Shown here in pieces: positions 15,871 to 27,600 of a DNA stretch of 64,000 bases. The stretch is from Daucus carota subsp. sativus (Eukaryota > Streptophyta > Magnoliopsida > Apiales > Apiaceae). Within the stretch, counting starts at the first letter, position 1; each line of letters begins with the position of its first letter. A program made the position numbers and the translations under genes. Location of the stretch: assembly GCF_001625215.2 (NCBI RefSeq), contig NC_030385.2, forward strand, positions 42,867,598-42,931,597, given 5' to 3'. The notes beneath the pieces were generated by a model that did not search any database, was not told the origin of the DNA, and saw only the letters and a list, made by a program, of their open reading frames with translations.

Positions 15871-16030
15871 TAATGACTAAGTTTTTATCTTCTATTTTTG
15901 TATAAGTAATTTAGATATGGTGAATTAATTTAATGTAATTTGATATTTCTAAAATTAATATAATTAAGCTTTAATTTTTATATAATATATATTAAATAAA
16001 ATTTATTGAATAGTAGTTAACTAAATAATA

Positions 16031-16282
16031 CTTCCTCTGTCCCATTTAATTGTATACGTTTCTTTTCAACTGCTTGACACGCATTTCAATGCTCTTATAA
16101 AATATGGTTCCGTAACTTATTTTTGAGATTTTCTTTTTCTGAATAAAAATATAACATTCAAACTTTAATTCAGAAAAAGAAAAATTTAAAAAATAAATTA
16201 CACAACTACACTTTACAGGAGCATTAAAGTCCGTGCCGCGTTTCCGTCCCCCAATGTATACTACTCAGGGGGACAGAGGGAG
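16031..16282. mobile_element. Stowaway MITE
   Basis: The left end is CTTCCTCTGTCCC and the right end reads CTCCCTCTGTCCC on the other strand. TA flanks both sides (16029-16030 and 16283-16284). The interior (TATACGTTTC, GACACGCATTTCAATGCTC, ATATGGTTCCGTAACTTA) recurs inverted in the copy at 54185-54432 and, more diverged, in the copy at 51381-51627. Confidence 0.9.
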
Positions 16283-17439
16283 TATATAATATGCCTGACA
16301 AAAAAAAAAATATAATATGTATTATATACAATTTATCAAATTTGTAAAAAATTACACTCATATGATATTGACTAAATTATAGTAATGATTTTATTAATTT
16401 CTAATTATTATGAATTGAACGCATATTATTATTTGATAAAAGATTATGTGAAATTTTAATCCTGGTTAGCCAAACGAGTGATGATTATATTTTTTATAAT
16501 AGGGAATGTCGTTTTTTAATTTTACATTAGTACTTCTATTTTATGTTTAACATGCAAGTATTCTCTAGCGTAGGAGATGCTACTAACATGATAAAACAAA
16601 TCTGTCGAGGAAATTTTCTTCAAATTGCAGTTTCAGAGGGTCATTATTTTATGTTCTTTTCTTCCTTTTAGAAGGTCGCACTCAAAAAACTTATTGCAGT
16701 GGGGGCAACTGAAACTTTATCACTAGCTAGCTACAAGACCAAATTTTAAAGTAGGTATATTTAAAATTATTATTAGTTTATATATGAAGCAGATCTGGTC
16801 CCATGCAGTAGAAGTGGAGGGGGGCATCATCAACAGGCGCGCAGAAGAGAATAAGGAATTTAATCTTTTTATACAGCAAATCTAACACAAGCACGGCAAG
16901 GTCAGTTTCATTCTATTTGTTGAGGGGTGCTTAGATTTCCTTTTATTTTCTACTTTTTATCTCGCTTTTTTCTTTCTTGTGTTGTGATTATCCATCCTCT
17001 TGTTCTAGGAAACCCACAATTTCAAAACACTGCATGCACACATCATCTTCAAATCAAAACAGTGTACCTTACATATGTTGCCAAATGGTCGGTTTGAAAA
17101 GAGAAAGGGATTGCTCTCTCGTTTACACCCGCACATAACTGATGCTGTCATATCCGGATTAGGTTCATACTACAGCAATTAAAAATTAAGATTGTGTTTG
17201 GAAATTAAAAATTAAGATTTGATGTGTCATTTAAAATTTTCAATTTATACTAGTATTTCAATATCTTGAATTTCAAATGAAATTAAATACAGATATGACA
17301 TTTGATCGTATCCATTGAAATCCAAGTGAATCCCAACTAGGTTATAAATATTTTACACTGAATTTTTAAAAATGATCAAACTTTCAAATTCATAAATTGG
17401 TGGTCATTTTTAATTTTTATATTTTAAAATAATAGCATT

Positions 17440-17700
17440 TGTTAATTTCTTTTTATTTTTCTAAAATGGTGGACAGATTTTTATCTTTTAAAATAATGGC
17501 TAATTTCATGTAAATAAGCATTAGACATTTTTTCAAAAGACAAAGCGTGTATACCATTAGACCTATTATGTTATTGTGTTTTTTATACGGCGCTCCCCCT
17601 ACATTAATTTCTAGTTCCGTCGGACCCATAACTAACATACTCAAATTGCGGCTAATTTCGATCAGATCTTGACGGTCGAAAATAGCGATTTTTCTTGTAG
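17440..17700 (-). mobile_element. CACTA-like transposon terminus (remnant)
   Basis: At 17700 the minus strand begins CACTACAAGAAAAATCGC, the terminal inverted repeat typical of plant CACTA (EnSpm) elements. The following subterminal sequence (TTTTCGACCGTCAAGATC) is compatible with one. I could not find the opposite terminus nearby, so the left boundary is a guess and this may be a solo end or a diverged non-autonomous copy. Confidence 0.45.
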
Positions 17701-20586
17701 TGATAAGTTTTAACTTGTTGAGCTTGACTATTTTCCGCCGATGACTAATAATAAGCTCAAAAACCGGCTACAATGAGATTGTTGTGGACATGCTACTCAT
17801 CACAATCCACAGAAGAGGAGCGTCTGCATGAATTGAATAGTTGAATCATACAGATAAGTGTCCACTTTGAAGTCATAAAAGTAACTTGAAAATGAGGGTC
17901 CTCAAATTGACTCCCACATGTACTGTGTTTCCCGGTAGTATCTAGTGGTAGACATTTTAATTATTGGAACCTACAACTCTCCCGCACTAAACTACATACA
18001 TGCATGCACAAACATAATATATATGCCCTAAAATCAGAACCCACAAAAAAAAAAATTCTTAGATATGCTGGAAAAGTGGAAATGAATATGAAGAAAGCAT
18101 GTTGTTAAATTCTATTTATGATTGAATCAATTCAATAGGCCAATAGGTCACATGATATACATATTCCCTGTCCAATTTAATCGTTTTATTCTCTAATTAA
18201 CTTTGAAAATCGGCATAGTTAACATGGTTGGTCTTTTGTTCTTGTTTTGTTTTATAAACTAATATTCGTATATAAGTGGAACTCATCTTGCTTTGAATTG
18301 ATGCTAAATTGCGAGAATATATGCATGTGCATTATAGGTTTTTGGTTTATCAAATTTTGAAGGCGGCGGCTGCTTTGAAGTTATAAATGTTTAATCCCAT
18401 TTGGATTTGTTTTAGTGATCGACTAGTGGTAAAATTTTAGTCCTATTTGTATTTTGTTTATGTTAATCAAGTACTAGTATGAAATTTTTAATCTTCTTTT
18501 CGTAATGTTGACCTTAGGTGGATCGTTTCTGACTTTTACTTGTTAGGATCGACTAATTATTTTGATCTTATATTATTTTATTATAATTATCATCTTATTT
18601 GTTTTCTAACTTTTTCTAAAATAACGGTTAATTTTAATTGAATGATCGGTGTATACATAAAATCTCATTATTAAGAGTATGAGTTAAACCAAAAATATAT
18701 TATCAACTAAATTTGAAATGACATTTTTGCTGCCTTAATTACTTTACATTTCTTAGATACATTCCTTCTATATATTAAATATCACACACCACCTCAAATC
18801 TTACTCATTTTTCATATTCTTTCTCATTGTTTATATTTTTTAAGTCTCCCCATATATACTTCTTTTTGTCACGGAAGCTTAGTCATTTTTCATTTATTTC
18901 TCTTCGCCTTGGTGCTAATTCAATTCCATGTATGTTTGTCTCTGTATATGTTCAGCCCTGAAAGCAAAACAGACTCCCCTCTCCCATCAGTACTAACTAA
19001 CTACTAAGTCCGGGTTCAGAAAAACAATCAAACATGCATTTCTCTACTTGATTTGTTGTACTTTTTTTATCCTCCCACACCAACTTGGAATCTGGTCCTA
19101 TCACTTAGAGTAGTTGCAAGAACTTTCATGGTCTTCTGTAAATTGATCAAACCAAAGTCTTTATTACTCGAACCAACTGATGGATGTGCACACCTGGGTT
19201 TAAAATGATAATGACATATTTTAGCATTTTCTAGGAAAGGAGTTTGAGTTGGATTCCACACTTCTTTTCTTTTAATTATTAGTGAATTAGCATTAGAAAA
19301 TGTGCACCAATTTTTTTTTATTAATTTTTAATCAAAACTCAAAAACTAAAACAATAAATTTACTTAAACCTTATCTAACTTCTAACTTTAGGATTTAGAT
19401 TTATGTGATTATTAATTTATTTATTTTAGAGAAAAGAATACAAGACAAATAATGAGTCAAAAGTCAGAATTAGTACCATTCGATTTGAATAAAAATCTTT
19501 AGGGGTCAGTTTTATAATCAATGATGATGTTGATAATTAGGCATTCGTGGTCAGGACTCTTGAACCTTTCTATTATAAGCAAGCAGTCGTTTTATGATAT
19601 TAACACGTGATTTCTTTCTCTCGTCATTATGATTGCGTTTCAATCTATATATTTGTATTTTTTTAAATTTCCCTTGTTTGAACATTCTACAAAAAGTTTC
19701 TCTTGTTACAAAATAAAGCAGTTTTGATCAGCGACGTTACATTACATGTCATGTTTAACACATGAATTTTGAAACAAAAATATTCAGAGTTGAATTCTTG
19801 AAAATATTCAGTTTGTATAAGAAAGTTAGTATTGTGTTTCAAATATATATTCATCCGAAAGTTACTTATTTTTAAGGATGTTGAATATATTTGACTTAGA
19901 ATACTTGGTGATATGAAGTTATCAATTTCTGAATTTGATTCTTGTTTTTGTCAAATCGGTTTCTATATTGTTTGGCTTAGTTTTATGATTATTTGAATTA
20001 GCTGAATCACTGTAACCGTTTGAAAGGGATGTTTTGCACTTTAATTTGTAGACAAAAATTTATAAAACATTTTTACTTCTAAGAAATATTTTTTTTAATC
20101 TATTAAGTGCCGGATTTATAGTTTCAAAAAAAAAAAAAAAGTGCCGGATTTATTTTCTTTAGCTCTTTTAGTTTTACCGGAAAAACAGTTTATGGGCCGA
20201 CCTTGCAGTCGTGTCTACGTCTACGTTTGATTTTCTTCTTCTATGTTAGGCTGGTCCAAGTAGGAGACTAAAAGTCTAAAATGCTACAAGTCCGCAGAAA
20301 CTGTGGGCTGGCCCAGTTGACTTCGACATGTTTGGATAAATTTAAAATAACAGTCTATGATTTTAAACGGCTAAATCTCATACTGTACATGTTTTAAGTT
20401 AAACGGTCTGTTTGATTTAATTATTTCTCAGTTCTTATCGAAGATTGAATAATAAATCGATTCATCACAAAAATTTTGGCAAAGACTGATACCACAAAAA
20501 TTATGGCAAAGACTGATACCACAAAAATTAACACTAACAAAAATTAGGATAATATAATTACAATACTAAACTATGTTGTGAATTAG

Positions 20587-22689
20587 CTAAGCCGTATGTT
20601 TTGCCATGATCTCGTTTTGTTGCTGCAACCATAACTGTTGCTCACTCAACAAGTTCTGTTGGCTAATGGAACCTCTGAACATTTGATTAGAGAAAGGATC
20701 ATTCTCGTTTGAATCTTGAGTAGAATATGTTGATGTTGCTGCTTGAAATGTAGGCGCTGGAGTTGCTTGAAATGTAGGCGCTGCTGAAAATGCTTTATTT
20801 GTCTGGAATTCTGGCTCGAAACCTCCAAGACTACCAGCATTGGCTGCAGTTGGATACGCAACACTAGGTACTATAGCTAATTCCCCCGGTTCTTCCAGAA
20901 ATGGATTATAAGTACTTGTTGAAGACGGTGCTGGTTGATCATACAAGTTGTTTATTGATGAGGTGAAATCTTGTTGTTGTTGCGGTGTTTGTGTTGCAGT
21001 GTCTGCAAGGACGAGCTCCCAGCCCTGTCCTGAACTTGTTTCTGGCCTGTTTGGGCGTTCAGGCTCGGAGAAGGGGTCGAAGGTGCCTGATTTGTGAGGC
21101 TGTAGCTGTGATGATGTCTGATTTTGTTGTGTGGTGGTGTATTTTGGCAATGCTGCTGACTGATTATACAGATTTCCCTTAGTTTCTTCTAGCACAAGCT
21201 CCCAGTTATCTCCTGAACTTGTTTCTTGCCCTCTTTGTTCTTGTCCCGGGATGGTGTTAAAGCTGTTTGATTGGTTTGGTTCCGCTTGAGTAGATGGTTC
21301 TTGTGCAGGTTCCGCAAGGACTACCTCCCAACCAGTTACGAAAAGAGATTGTGATTGTTCTTGCTTTGATGGAGCTTCTTGTGTTTGCTCAGGCCAATCA
21401 TCGAAGGATAATAAATCCGCCATTGGCTCTAAGGCGGGTAATGACTGAGTCGAACGAGCATCACTTGTCCTTCGATTGTGATATTGTTCACTACGATTGT
21501 CAGGTTGATCAGTATTATAAGCCTCCAAGTCTATGGATATCCCATGTCTTACACCTGTATCTGTAGCATTTAGTAGATCTTCTAATGTATAACGCGATTT
21601 AGATTTTGAACCTCTTTTAGAATACTTAGCAGGGGAGAATTCAGAGAACTCGGACTGTCCATCGGAGCCTTCATAGCTTCCACGTCGTGATGAGTTTGAT
21701 GGTGGTGCTGGTGGGAGAGCTAGACTTTTTTGTGGAGATTTTGAAACTGCCGGAAAAGAAGATTGGTCTTTCAAGTACTCTTGTAACGTATCGATCAGCT
21801 CTTGGGATATAGGTTGAATGCTAGGGTATTCAAATGATCTTCCTACACCTAAACTCAGACAGTAAGAATAGAATTGTCTAAGCACTTCGTTTTGTTTCGA
21901 GGCCCTAACACAAGCTTCAAAAGCACCAACACACAAATGGTACTGCAAATGAAAGAAACCATCAAGAAGAAGAGCAAGTTTCTCAGAGATGTCGCGGTAA
22001 AGATCAAAACTCTCTTCCACAACTGCATAAAGAGATATCAAGATCAATCTGTTGGTACTGGCTACACCGGTTGGCCTCGTGCCAATGGCTCTGTCGAGCA
22101 ATCTCTGCCAATTTGTGATCCTGTCGAGCAGCACTGGAGGTTTCATTTCATTAACAACCTCAATACGCCTCTGCTGTCCCCTACGTCCATTTCTGTCCCT
22201 CTCTTTGATCGTGTATCGTCTCTGAAGCTTCCCCGTGAGAAAACAATTCAACCGCTCATCTAGATAAAGAGCAAACATGCGCACAAATGTGGTGTAGTCC
22301 CACGGCCTTGAGTTGGAATCATCACGAAAGCTATGAAGGTTGAGAATTTTCGCTCCTCGTCTCATAGCATGGAGGACTTCTCTAGGAAAATAAGGATCAC
22401 CGTCCTGAAATATCCTTAGAACTAGCAACAATGATTTTAATGCCACGATCCAATTCCTCGTGCGCCCAATCCTCTTGCCAATGGCTCTAGCACATGATCT
22501 CGCGTACATTTTATGAGACGAGACGAGGTGGACGATTTCATAAACGTAACGTTCGTCGACAGGGACATTGTCATGGGTGGTGGCCTTAAGGATGGCAATC
22601 TCAAGGCTTGTGCTGCTAGCAACCTTGGCGAGACTTATGCTAGTTTGATCCTTTACTGCTCCAATTGCCTTTGTAAGGGTGCTCGGCAT
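20587..22689 (-). CDS. ANTH-domain clathrin assembly protein (AP180/PICALM family)
   Basis: A single uninterrupted exon of 700 residues. The start MPSTLTKAIGAVKDQTSISL at 22689 is the family N-terminus; a GTG-led extension 12 codons upstream is ignored. Residues 1 to about 300 form the ANTH domain, which binds phosphoinositides at the plasma membrane (KATTHDNVPVDERYVYEIV, RTRNWIVALKSLLLVLRI, WDYTTFVRMFALYLDERL). The rest is a low-complexity adaptor tail with NPF at about 595-597, two DPF motifs (the last at 664-666) and three GWEVVL/NWELVL/GWELVL repeats. NPF and DPF recruit EH-domain and AP-2-type partners, so the role is cargo and clathrin recruitment in endocytosis. The intronless structure and MPS-type start suggest the Arabidopsis At1g03050/At4g02650-like branch, a weak assignment. 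It diverges from the SUMO gene. Confidence 0.95.
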   Translation of the reverse strand: MPSTLTKAIGAVKDQTSISLAKVASSTSLEIAILKATTHDNVPVDERYVYEIVHLVSSHKMYARSCARAIGKRIGRTRNWIVALKSLLLVLRIFQDGDPYFPREVLHAMRRGAKILNLHSFRDDSNSRPWDYTTFVRMFALYLDERLNCFLTGKLQRRYTIKERDRNGRRGQQRRIEVVNEMKPPVLLDRITNWQRLLDRAIGTRPTGVASTNRLILISLYAVVEESFDLYRDISEKLALLLDGFFHLQYHLCVGAFEACVRASKQNEVLRQFYSYCLSLGVGRSFEYPSIQPISQELIDTLQEYLKDQSSFPAVSKSPQKSLALPPAPPSNSSRRGSYEGSDGQSEFSEFSPAKYSKRGSKSKSRYTLEDLLNATDTGVRHGISIDLEAYNTDQPDNRSEQYHNRRTSDARSTQSLPALEPMADLLSFDDWPEQTQEAPSKQEQSQSLFVTGWEVVLAEPAQEPSTQAEPNQSNSFNTIPGQEQRGQETSSGDNWELVLEETKGNLYNQSAALPKYTTTQQNQTSSQLQPHKSGTFDPFSEPERPNRPETSSGQGWELVLADTATQTPQQQQDFTSSINNLYDQPAPSSTSTYNPFLEEPGELAIVPSVAYPTAANAGSLGGFEPEFQTNKAFSAAPTFQATPAPTFQAATSTYSTQDSNENDPFSNQMFRGSISQQNLLSEQQLWLQQQNEIMAKHTA

Positions 22690-23598
22690 TGTAGATTTTG
22701 TAATGCAAATGTGTTTCTCACACACCTTTAATGTTTATGATCAGCTGTATTATTGTGAAAACGCTTATGATTAAGAATTAGTGTGTTTAATTATCTTTCA
22801 AGTGAGGTTTTGATTGAGAGAAAGAGGAGAAAGTGCAGTTGAAAAATGGAGAATTTTTTTGTTGGGGAATGAGATGGGGGCTTCTCCTTGACTCCCTCAT
22901 TACCTCATACGAGTCACCGGGACTCGTACCCTTCTTTTCTCTAGTCCGTTAATTTTCATAATGTACTTCGATTTATTTTACGAATTAAATATTAAAAACC
23001 AATAAAGCTGGTTAGCGCCTGAAATTCGTAACATAATTTGTTTTGATTGAATAACTCGTAGCCGAGGGATTACAAAAGAATTTAATCCTGAAATTGTGAT
23101 GATAGAATAGAGAGGGAAGAGAAATACATAACTATTTGTGATCTTTTATAAATTCATATTTTTTTATTAAATATAAGGAGTCTCGATAACTCGTAAGAAA
23201 ATACGTATAAATAAAGAAAATCAAAAGATTATCTTAACGACTACGACTGGAAAGCGAGAATTATGGTAAAAATACTTAAAGATGGGGATAAAGAGGGACC
23301 GATCCCTATCCAGATAAAACAGAAACCGAATGGAAAAACGAACTGGAAAGCGAGAATTATGGTAAAAATACTTAAAGATGAGGATAAGGAGGGACCGGTC
23401 CCTATCCAGATAAAACAGATATCGAATGGAAAAACGAAAAGGGACAAATGAAAGTGACAAAAATAGTCAGCGTGGTTTTAAAGCTAATCCTAGAGCCGTT
23501 TTTTCTGTAAATAGTTTTTTTTTTAACAGATGTAAATAGTTAAATACACGTACACATTTCTCTGCGTTGTCCACATAATTCTCAACTGAAAAAGAAAA
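22690..23598. other. Divergent promoter region between ANTH and SUMO genes
   Basis: About 900 bp shared by two genes pointing away from each other. It holds a 96-bp tandem repeat (23246-23441) and otherwise AT-rich sequence. No certain TATA box was assigned. Confidence 0.6.
23246..23441. repeat. 96-bp direct tandem repeat, two units
   Basis: Two copies begin ACTGGAAAGCGAGAATTATG at 23246 and 23342, with only a handful of differences (for example ATGGGGAT/ATGAGGAT and CCGATCCC/CCGGTCCC). Since 96 is a multiple of three, a reading frame stays open through both (MVKILKD-DKEGP-PIQIKQ). I see no other sign that it is translated. Confidence 0.9.
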
Positions 23599-24266
23599 AT
23601 GAGTCAACAAGGTGGAGTAGATGAAGACAGGAAGCCAGATGGAGATCACATTAATCTCAAGGTTAAGGTCCAGGTAGTTCATATCTCAGTGTATCGGTGT
23701 GTATTTATTTGTTCATGACTTTATCCTAAAATGATAATCTTAGAAATTTACTATTATTATGACGATTTTTTTTAAAAATATTTTTAAAGGAAGATCACTC
23801 CTACGTACAATAGTATGATGTTTTGTGCATAATGGATGGGTGAGGTTGGTTTTGTAAATGAATGATTTCAGGATGGCAATGAAGTGTTTTTCAGGATAAA
23901 AAGGAGTACACAACTGAAGAAGTTAATGAATGCTTATTGTGATCGCCAATCTGTTGACATCGCCTCCATCGCCTTTTTATTCGATGGCCGTCGTCTCCGT
24001 GCCGAGCAGACTCCCGATGAGGTACCCACCCAGGAACATTTTTGTTACTGAATTCAAGTGATGTGAGTCCTCGAGAGATTTGTCTAATAGTAATATCTTT
24101 GTGTGTTTTTGTGTTGCAGCTGGAAATGGAGGATGGGGATGAGATTGATGCGATGTTGCACCAAACAGGGGGGACTGCCTCCTCTCCCGCTGTTACTGAT
24201 TTATGTTATATTAGCTGTTTCTTGTTTGCCGGAACTCTAGTCTTTACTTTTTCACTTTGCTTATAA
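23599..24266 (+). CDS. Small ubiquitin-like modifier (SUMO) precursor
   Basis: Three exons: 23599-23673, 23872-24021 and 24120-24266, giving a 123-residue precursor. SUMO is joined to lysines of target proteins through its exposed C-terminal di-glycine after a ULP protease trims the tail. The body ([52 protein letters not shown]) is close to Arabidopsis SUM1/SUM2. [12 protein letters not shown] puts the di-glycine at residues 92-93. The tail is odd: 30 residues ([15 protein letters not shown] and on to the end) that are strongly hydrophobic, unlike the short small-residue tails I know from plant SUMO1/2. It may simply be removed, or the tail may matter for processing. Introns fall at the usual plant SUMO sites. 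The gene converges on the EamA carrier gene, with 358 bp between stops. Confidence 0.95.
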
Positions 24267-24624
24267 GCTCTTGTATTAGCGGGTATTGGCTTCACTAGTA
24301 CTGTTCTTGTTATAATCCTTGTTATTCAAAGCTATTTGATGGTCTCAGAGTTTCCTAATTTGGCCGAGCATCATCGTAATTCAAAAACAAAATCTGCCAA
24401 AATCTTGGGGTTAGGAATAACTCGTGCCACCTCCACTCATGACCCTTGAGGTTCAGATTCTCACCCTCACTAGACTAATATTTCAATCTGACCTACAACA
24501 AAGTAATATACTACAAATTGAAAGGGAAAAAGAGAGAATGTGGCGCCAGTTCTGTAAATTGCTGAAGAATTTGAGCAGCAAATAATTTTCATTCAAAACT
24601 ATAAATTAACTATACAGAGTAGCA

Positions 24625-27600
24625 TCATTCAACCTCCTTTTCAGGTCCAACAAAGAAAGTAGAACAAATGGATGCCAAAATAAGTAGACACCCAACAAGT
24701 CTACCAAATGATGGAACAACTGTCAAAGAACCCATTACCCAAATCTGTGAGAGAGCAGCCTGAACACAAAGAAATTACCAATAACCTCAAGTAACTCATC
24801 ATATCAATCCACATATACTTACAATCTTTGCAATATTAAGATTAATACTAATTTAAAAGAACTTCAATTATTTGGTTTTATAATTATGAAAATATAATAA
24901 AAATATGAAGTTTCTAATTACCCCTGCAGGTTAACGCTGATGAATAATTAGAATTAAAGATCATTAAAACACATTATATAAAACTCATTCAGCGTATTCG
25001 AAATTCGAAACAATTTAGCTTTAATATTTCAGATTTAAGAAATGACCACTTCTTGCAATTATAATTCAATTAGTCTCTACATATAAACCACATGTTACAT
25101 CCAACTTTAAGTTAGGTACTTGCTTATCGCATTATTGAAAATTTGAGCATATAATTATGTACAAAGTACATTAAATATACTAGCCCTAAACCCGTGGTAC
25201 ATATAATTCAGAATTTTATTATTTGTAATTTAATTTAACATCATTTTATTAGTCTTTTAGTATTGTTGGATGTCTACAATTGTATGAAAAATTCTATATC
25301 AATATAGTTTGATTAAATGTTATTCGATTAATTATAGAGATTTAGCTTTTATAATTTTTTTTAATAAATTGTAAAGGGTAGTAGAAAAAATAAACATTTT
25401 CATCATATATCTGTAAATGTTTTTTTAATATTAGTATCTATTAATGATGGCAGTTTTACTTTTTTTCTTCTTTAAAAAATAATAATTTTAAATCATATTT
25501 CTTATTTCTCCATTTATAGGAAATAGAATGTTATTTGGCTTCTTGTTTGTGTTGGAGTACAACACGTGACAAATTCCTCTTTGTCTTAGATTGAACACGT
25601 TAGAGTTAATAAGACATACGTTGGTCTGTCTCTCATTGTTTAAATATTTTTTCTATTTACCTTTTAAAATAAGGTCGATAAGAGTAATTCAAGGATGAAC
25701 AAAAATATCAAAACAAACTACTACAAATTATAACCAGTTATTATAGTTTAATATAGATGAAATGATAAATGTGTCTTAACTAAATTGTTAAACTTAACCG
25801 CAGTTTAATCACTAAAGACTAAATCAGTGTCCAGCTGGGTCCGACATGATTAAAAAAACCTGTCTAAAGTTTACTAATCTAAGAGCAAATGGGATTCTTT
25901 GGTGCACTTTCATCCAGTATTGTGTCATGATGTCATCAGTTTTGTACCCATTATGGGTACGACTCGAAACATACTAACCGAAGCCTCACCTCAGGGCTCG
26001 GCCTATAGTCTTGGTTGTTACCAGAGGACTTGTCCATATTCTACCCCTTCCTTCACAAGAGGTTGATAATTGAAGTGCACTAGATGCAGCATTATAAGAC
26101 ATATATGTGTAGACTGATCATAGGGTGGGTTGTCGAGGTGCAGCCTACGTGCAAAAATTAAAGATATAGTTCATTTTCTAACTGCTTTACTGAAAACTTT
26201 TTGATTTGTAAGCTTCTCTTGTGGTTCTTATGTATATCCACCACTTCCACACTTATCATAATTTCCTTTAGCATACTAAAGCAAACAGATCCATAACATA
26301 GCTTTGGTGCTGCAATTTTTTTTTTTTTTTATGTTGTAAGGTCATAATAGTCTGTGAGATTGATTCAAAAAAAAACAAAAACATAACAAGCGAAAAATAA
26401 TACCTCAAGGTACTGAACGTTTGCAATCTTGCTTGTTTTCTCTAATTGAAGTCCTCGAGCTAAAAAAATCTGCAACATGAGTTAGGGTTCTTAAGTCTAT
26501 ATTTTTCTGGAACATGGTCAGGGAAGTTACAAAAAAAATATGAGTAGTGCTACGTACCCCAAATTCTGTTCCCAATTTTTTCCCCCAAATGACATGGAAG
26601 ACAGATGGGTAATTTTAATTGGGTGGTTGATGTGCATAAAGGGGGTCCCATTATTATTAGTATGAGTTGAACCAATCATAGGTTGCCAACTAGATTGGGA
26701 AAAAAAAATTGGGAACACTTATTGGGGTACCTAGCATTTTCCAAAAAATATTTAACCTATATTTATTGCACCATCATGAAAAACATGCATAAATATAGAA
26801 GGGGTTAGAACATCACCTCCGCGAATAATGCCAGTAAACCCATTATAACCATAAGGATGAAAGAATAAAAACCGGGCATCACAAATTCCTGCACCGACGG
26901 AGTGATGAAGTGAGCATAAATCAGAGCACTATATAACTTAAAGACATCCTCCAACCTTTTCTTTTATGGAATTAACTTATTTTACACCGCCAACACATGT
27001 TCCAGCATTTAATTTACATACATAGGGGGTGTTGGTTTCAGCTAATCCCAAAAACAAGCACTCATTTTCCAGTAAAAGTATGGAGGTGTTTGTTTGAGCT
27101 TAGCTTAAAAGATAAAAACTCATTTCAGTAAAGTGCCTACTTTGGCACTCTTGATAAGTAGGTACTTCCTTTTTGAAATTTCTGGAAAGACTAGGAGAAA
27201 AAAATAAATCCACCAAAGGAAACTCATTGGTTTGTCATATACATAGCAAGCACCAAAATAAGCAAATTACCAGGAAGATGTATATGAACAACACGTTCAT
27301 TAACTGTATAATCTGTTTGATTTAATTAATATAGATCAAAGACATTAAATGGCCACTACAAGCATTTTCATGTCATAACACTTTTCTGACCCAAAAAAAA
27401 GTCATAACACTTCTTATGCGCATCTTTAGTCTTTATTGCCCCACAATATGAAGTTTTAAATAGAACATCTGACACTGCCAAAGTAAACTTCCTATTGCCA
27501 ATATTTGTTGTAATTATATTTAGAAAATATGTCCCCTACACCAAAAGTATCAAACATACAATTGCAAATTCATTAACGAGTGACTTGTGACTTGTGACTT

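Larger units (their letters stand above)
14740..20586. other. AT-rich intergenic spacer with transposon remnants
   Basis: Nearly 6 kb without a gene I can support. It holds two Stowaway MITEs (15636-15870 and 16031-16282) and a CACTA-like terminus at 17688-17700. The remainder is AT-rich sequence with short runs and no recognised domain in either strand. Confidence 0.6.

Noticed and set aside
22690-22725. Twelve-codon N-terminal extension of the ANTH protein
   Set aside because: It would start with GTG, and the conserved family N-terminus begins at the ATG at 22689.
25910-26150. Possible tRNA-derived SINE in EamA intron 9
   Set aside because: A B-box-like GTTTCGAGTCG can be read on the minus strand, but no A box at the right distance.
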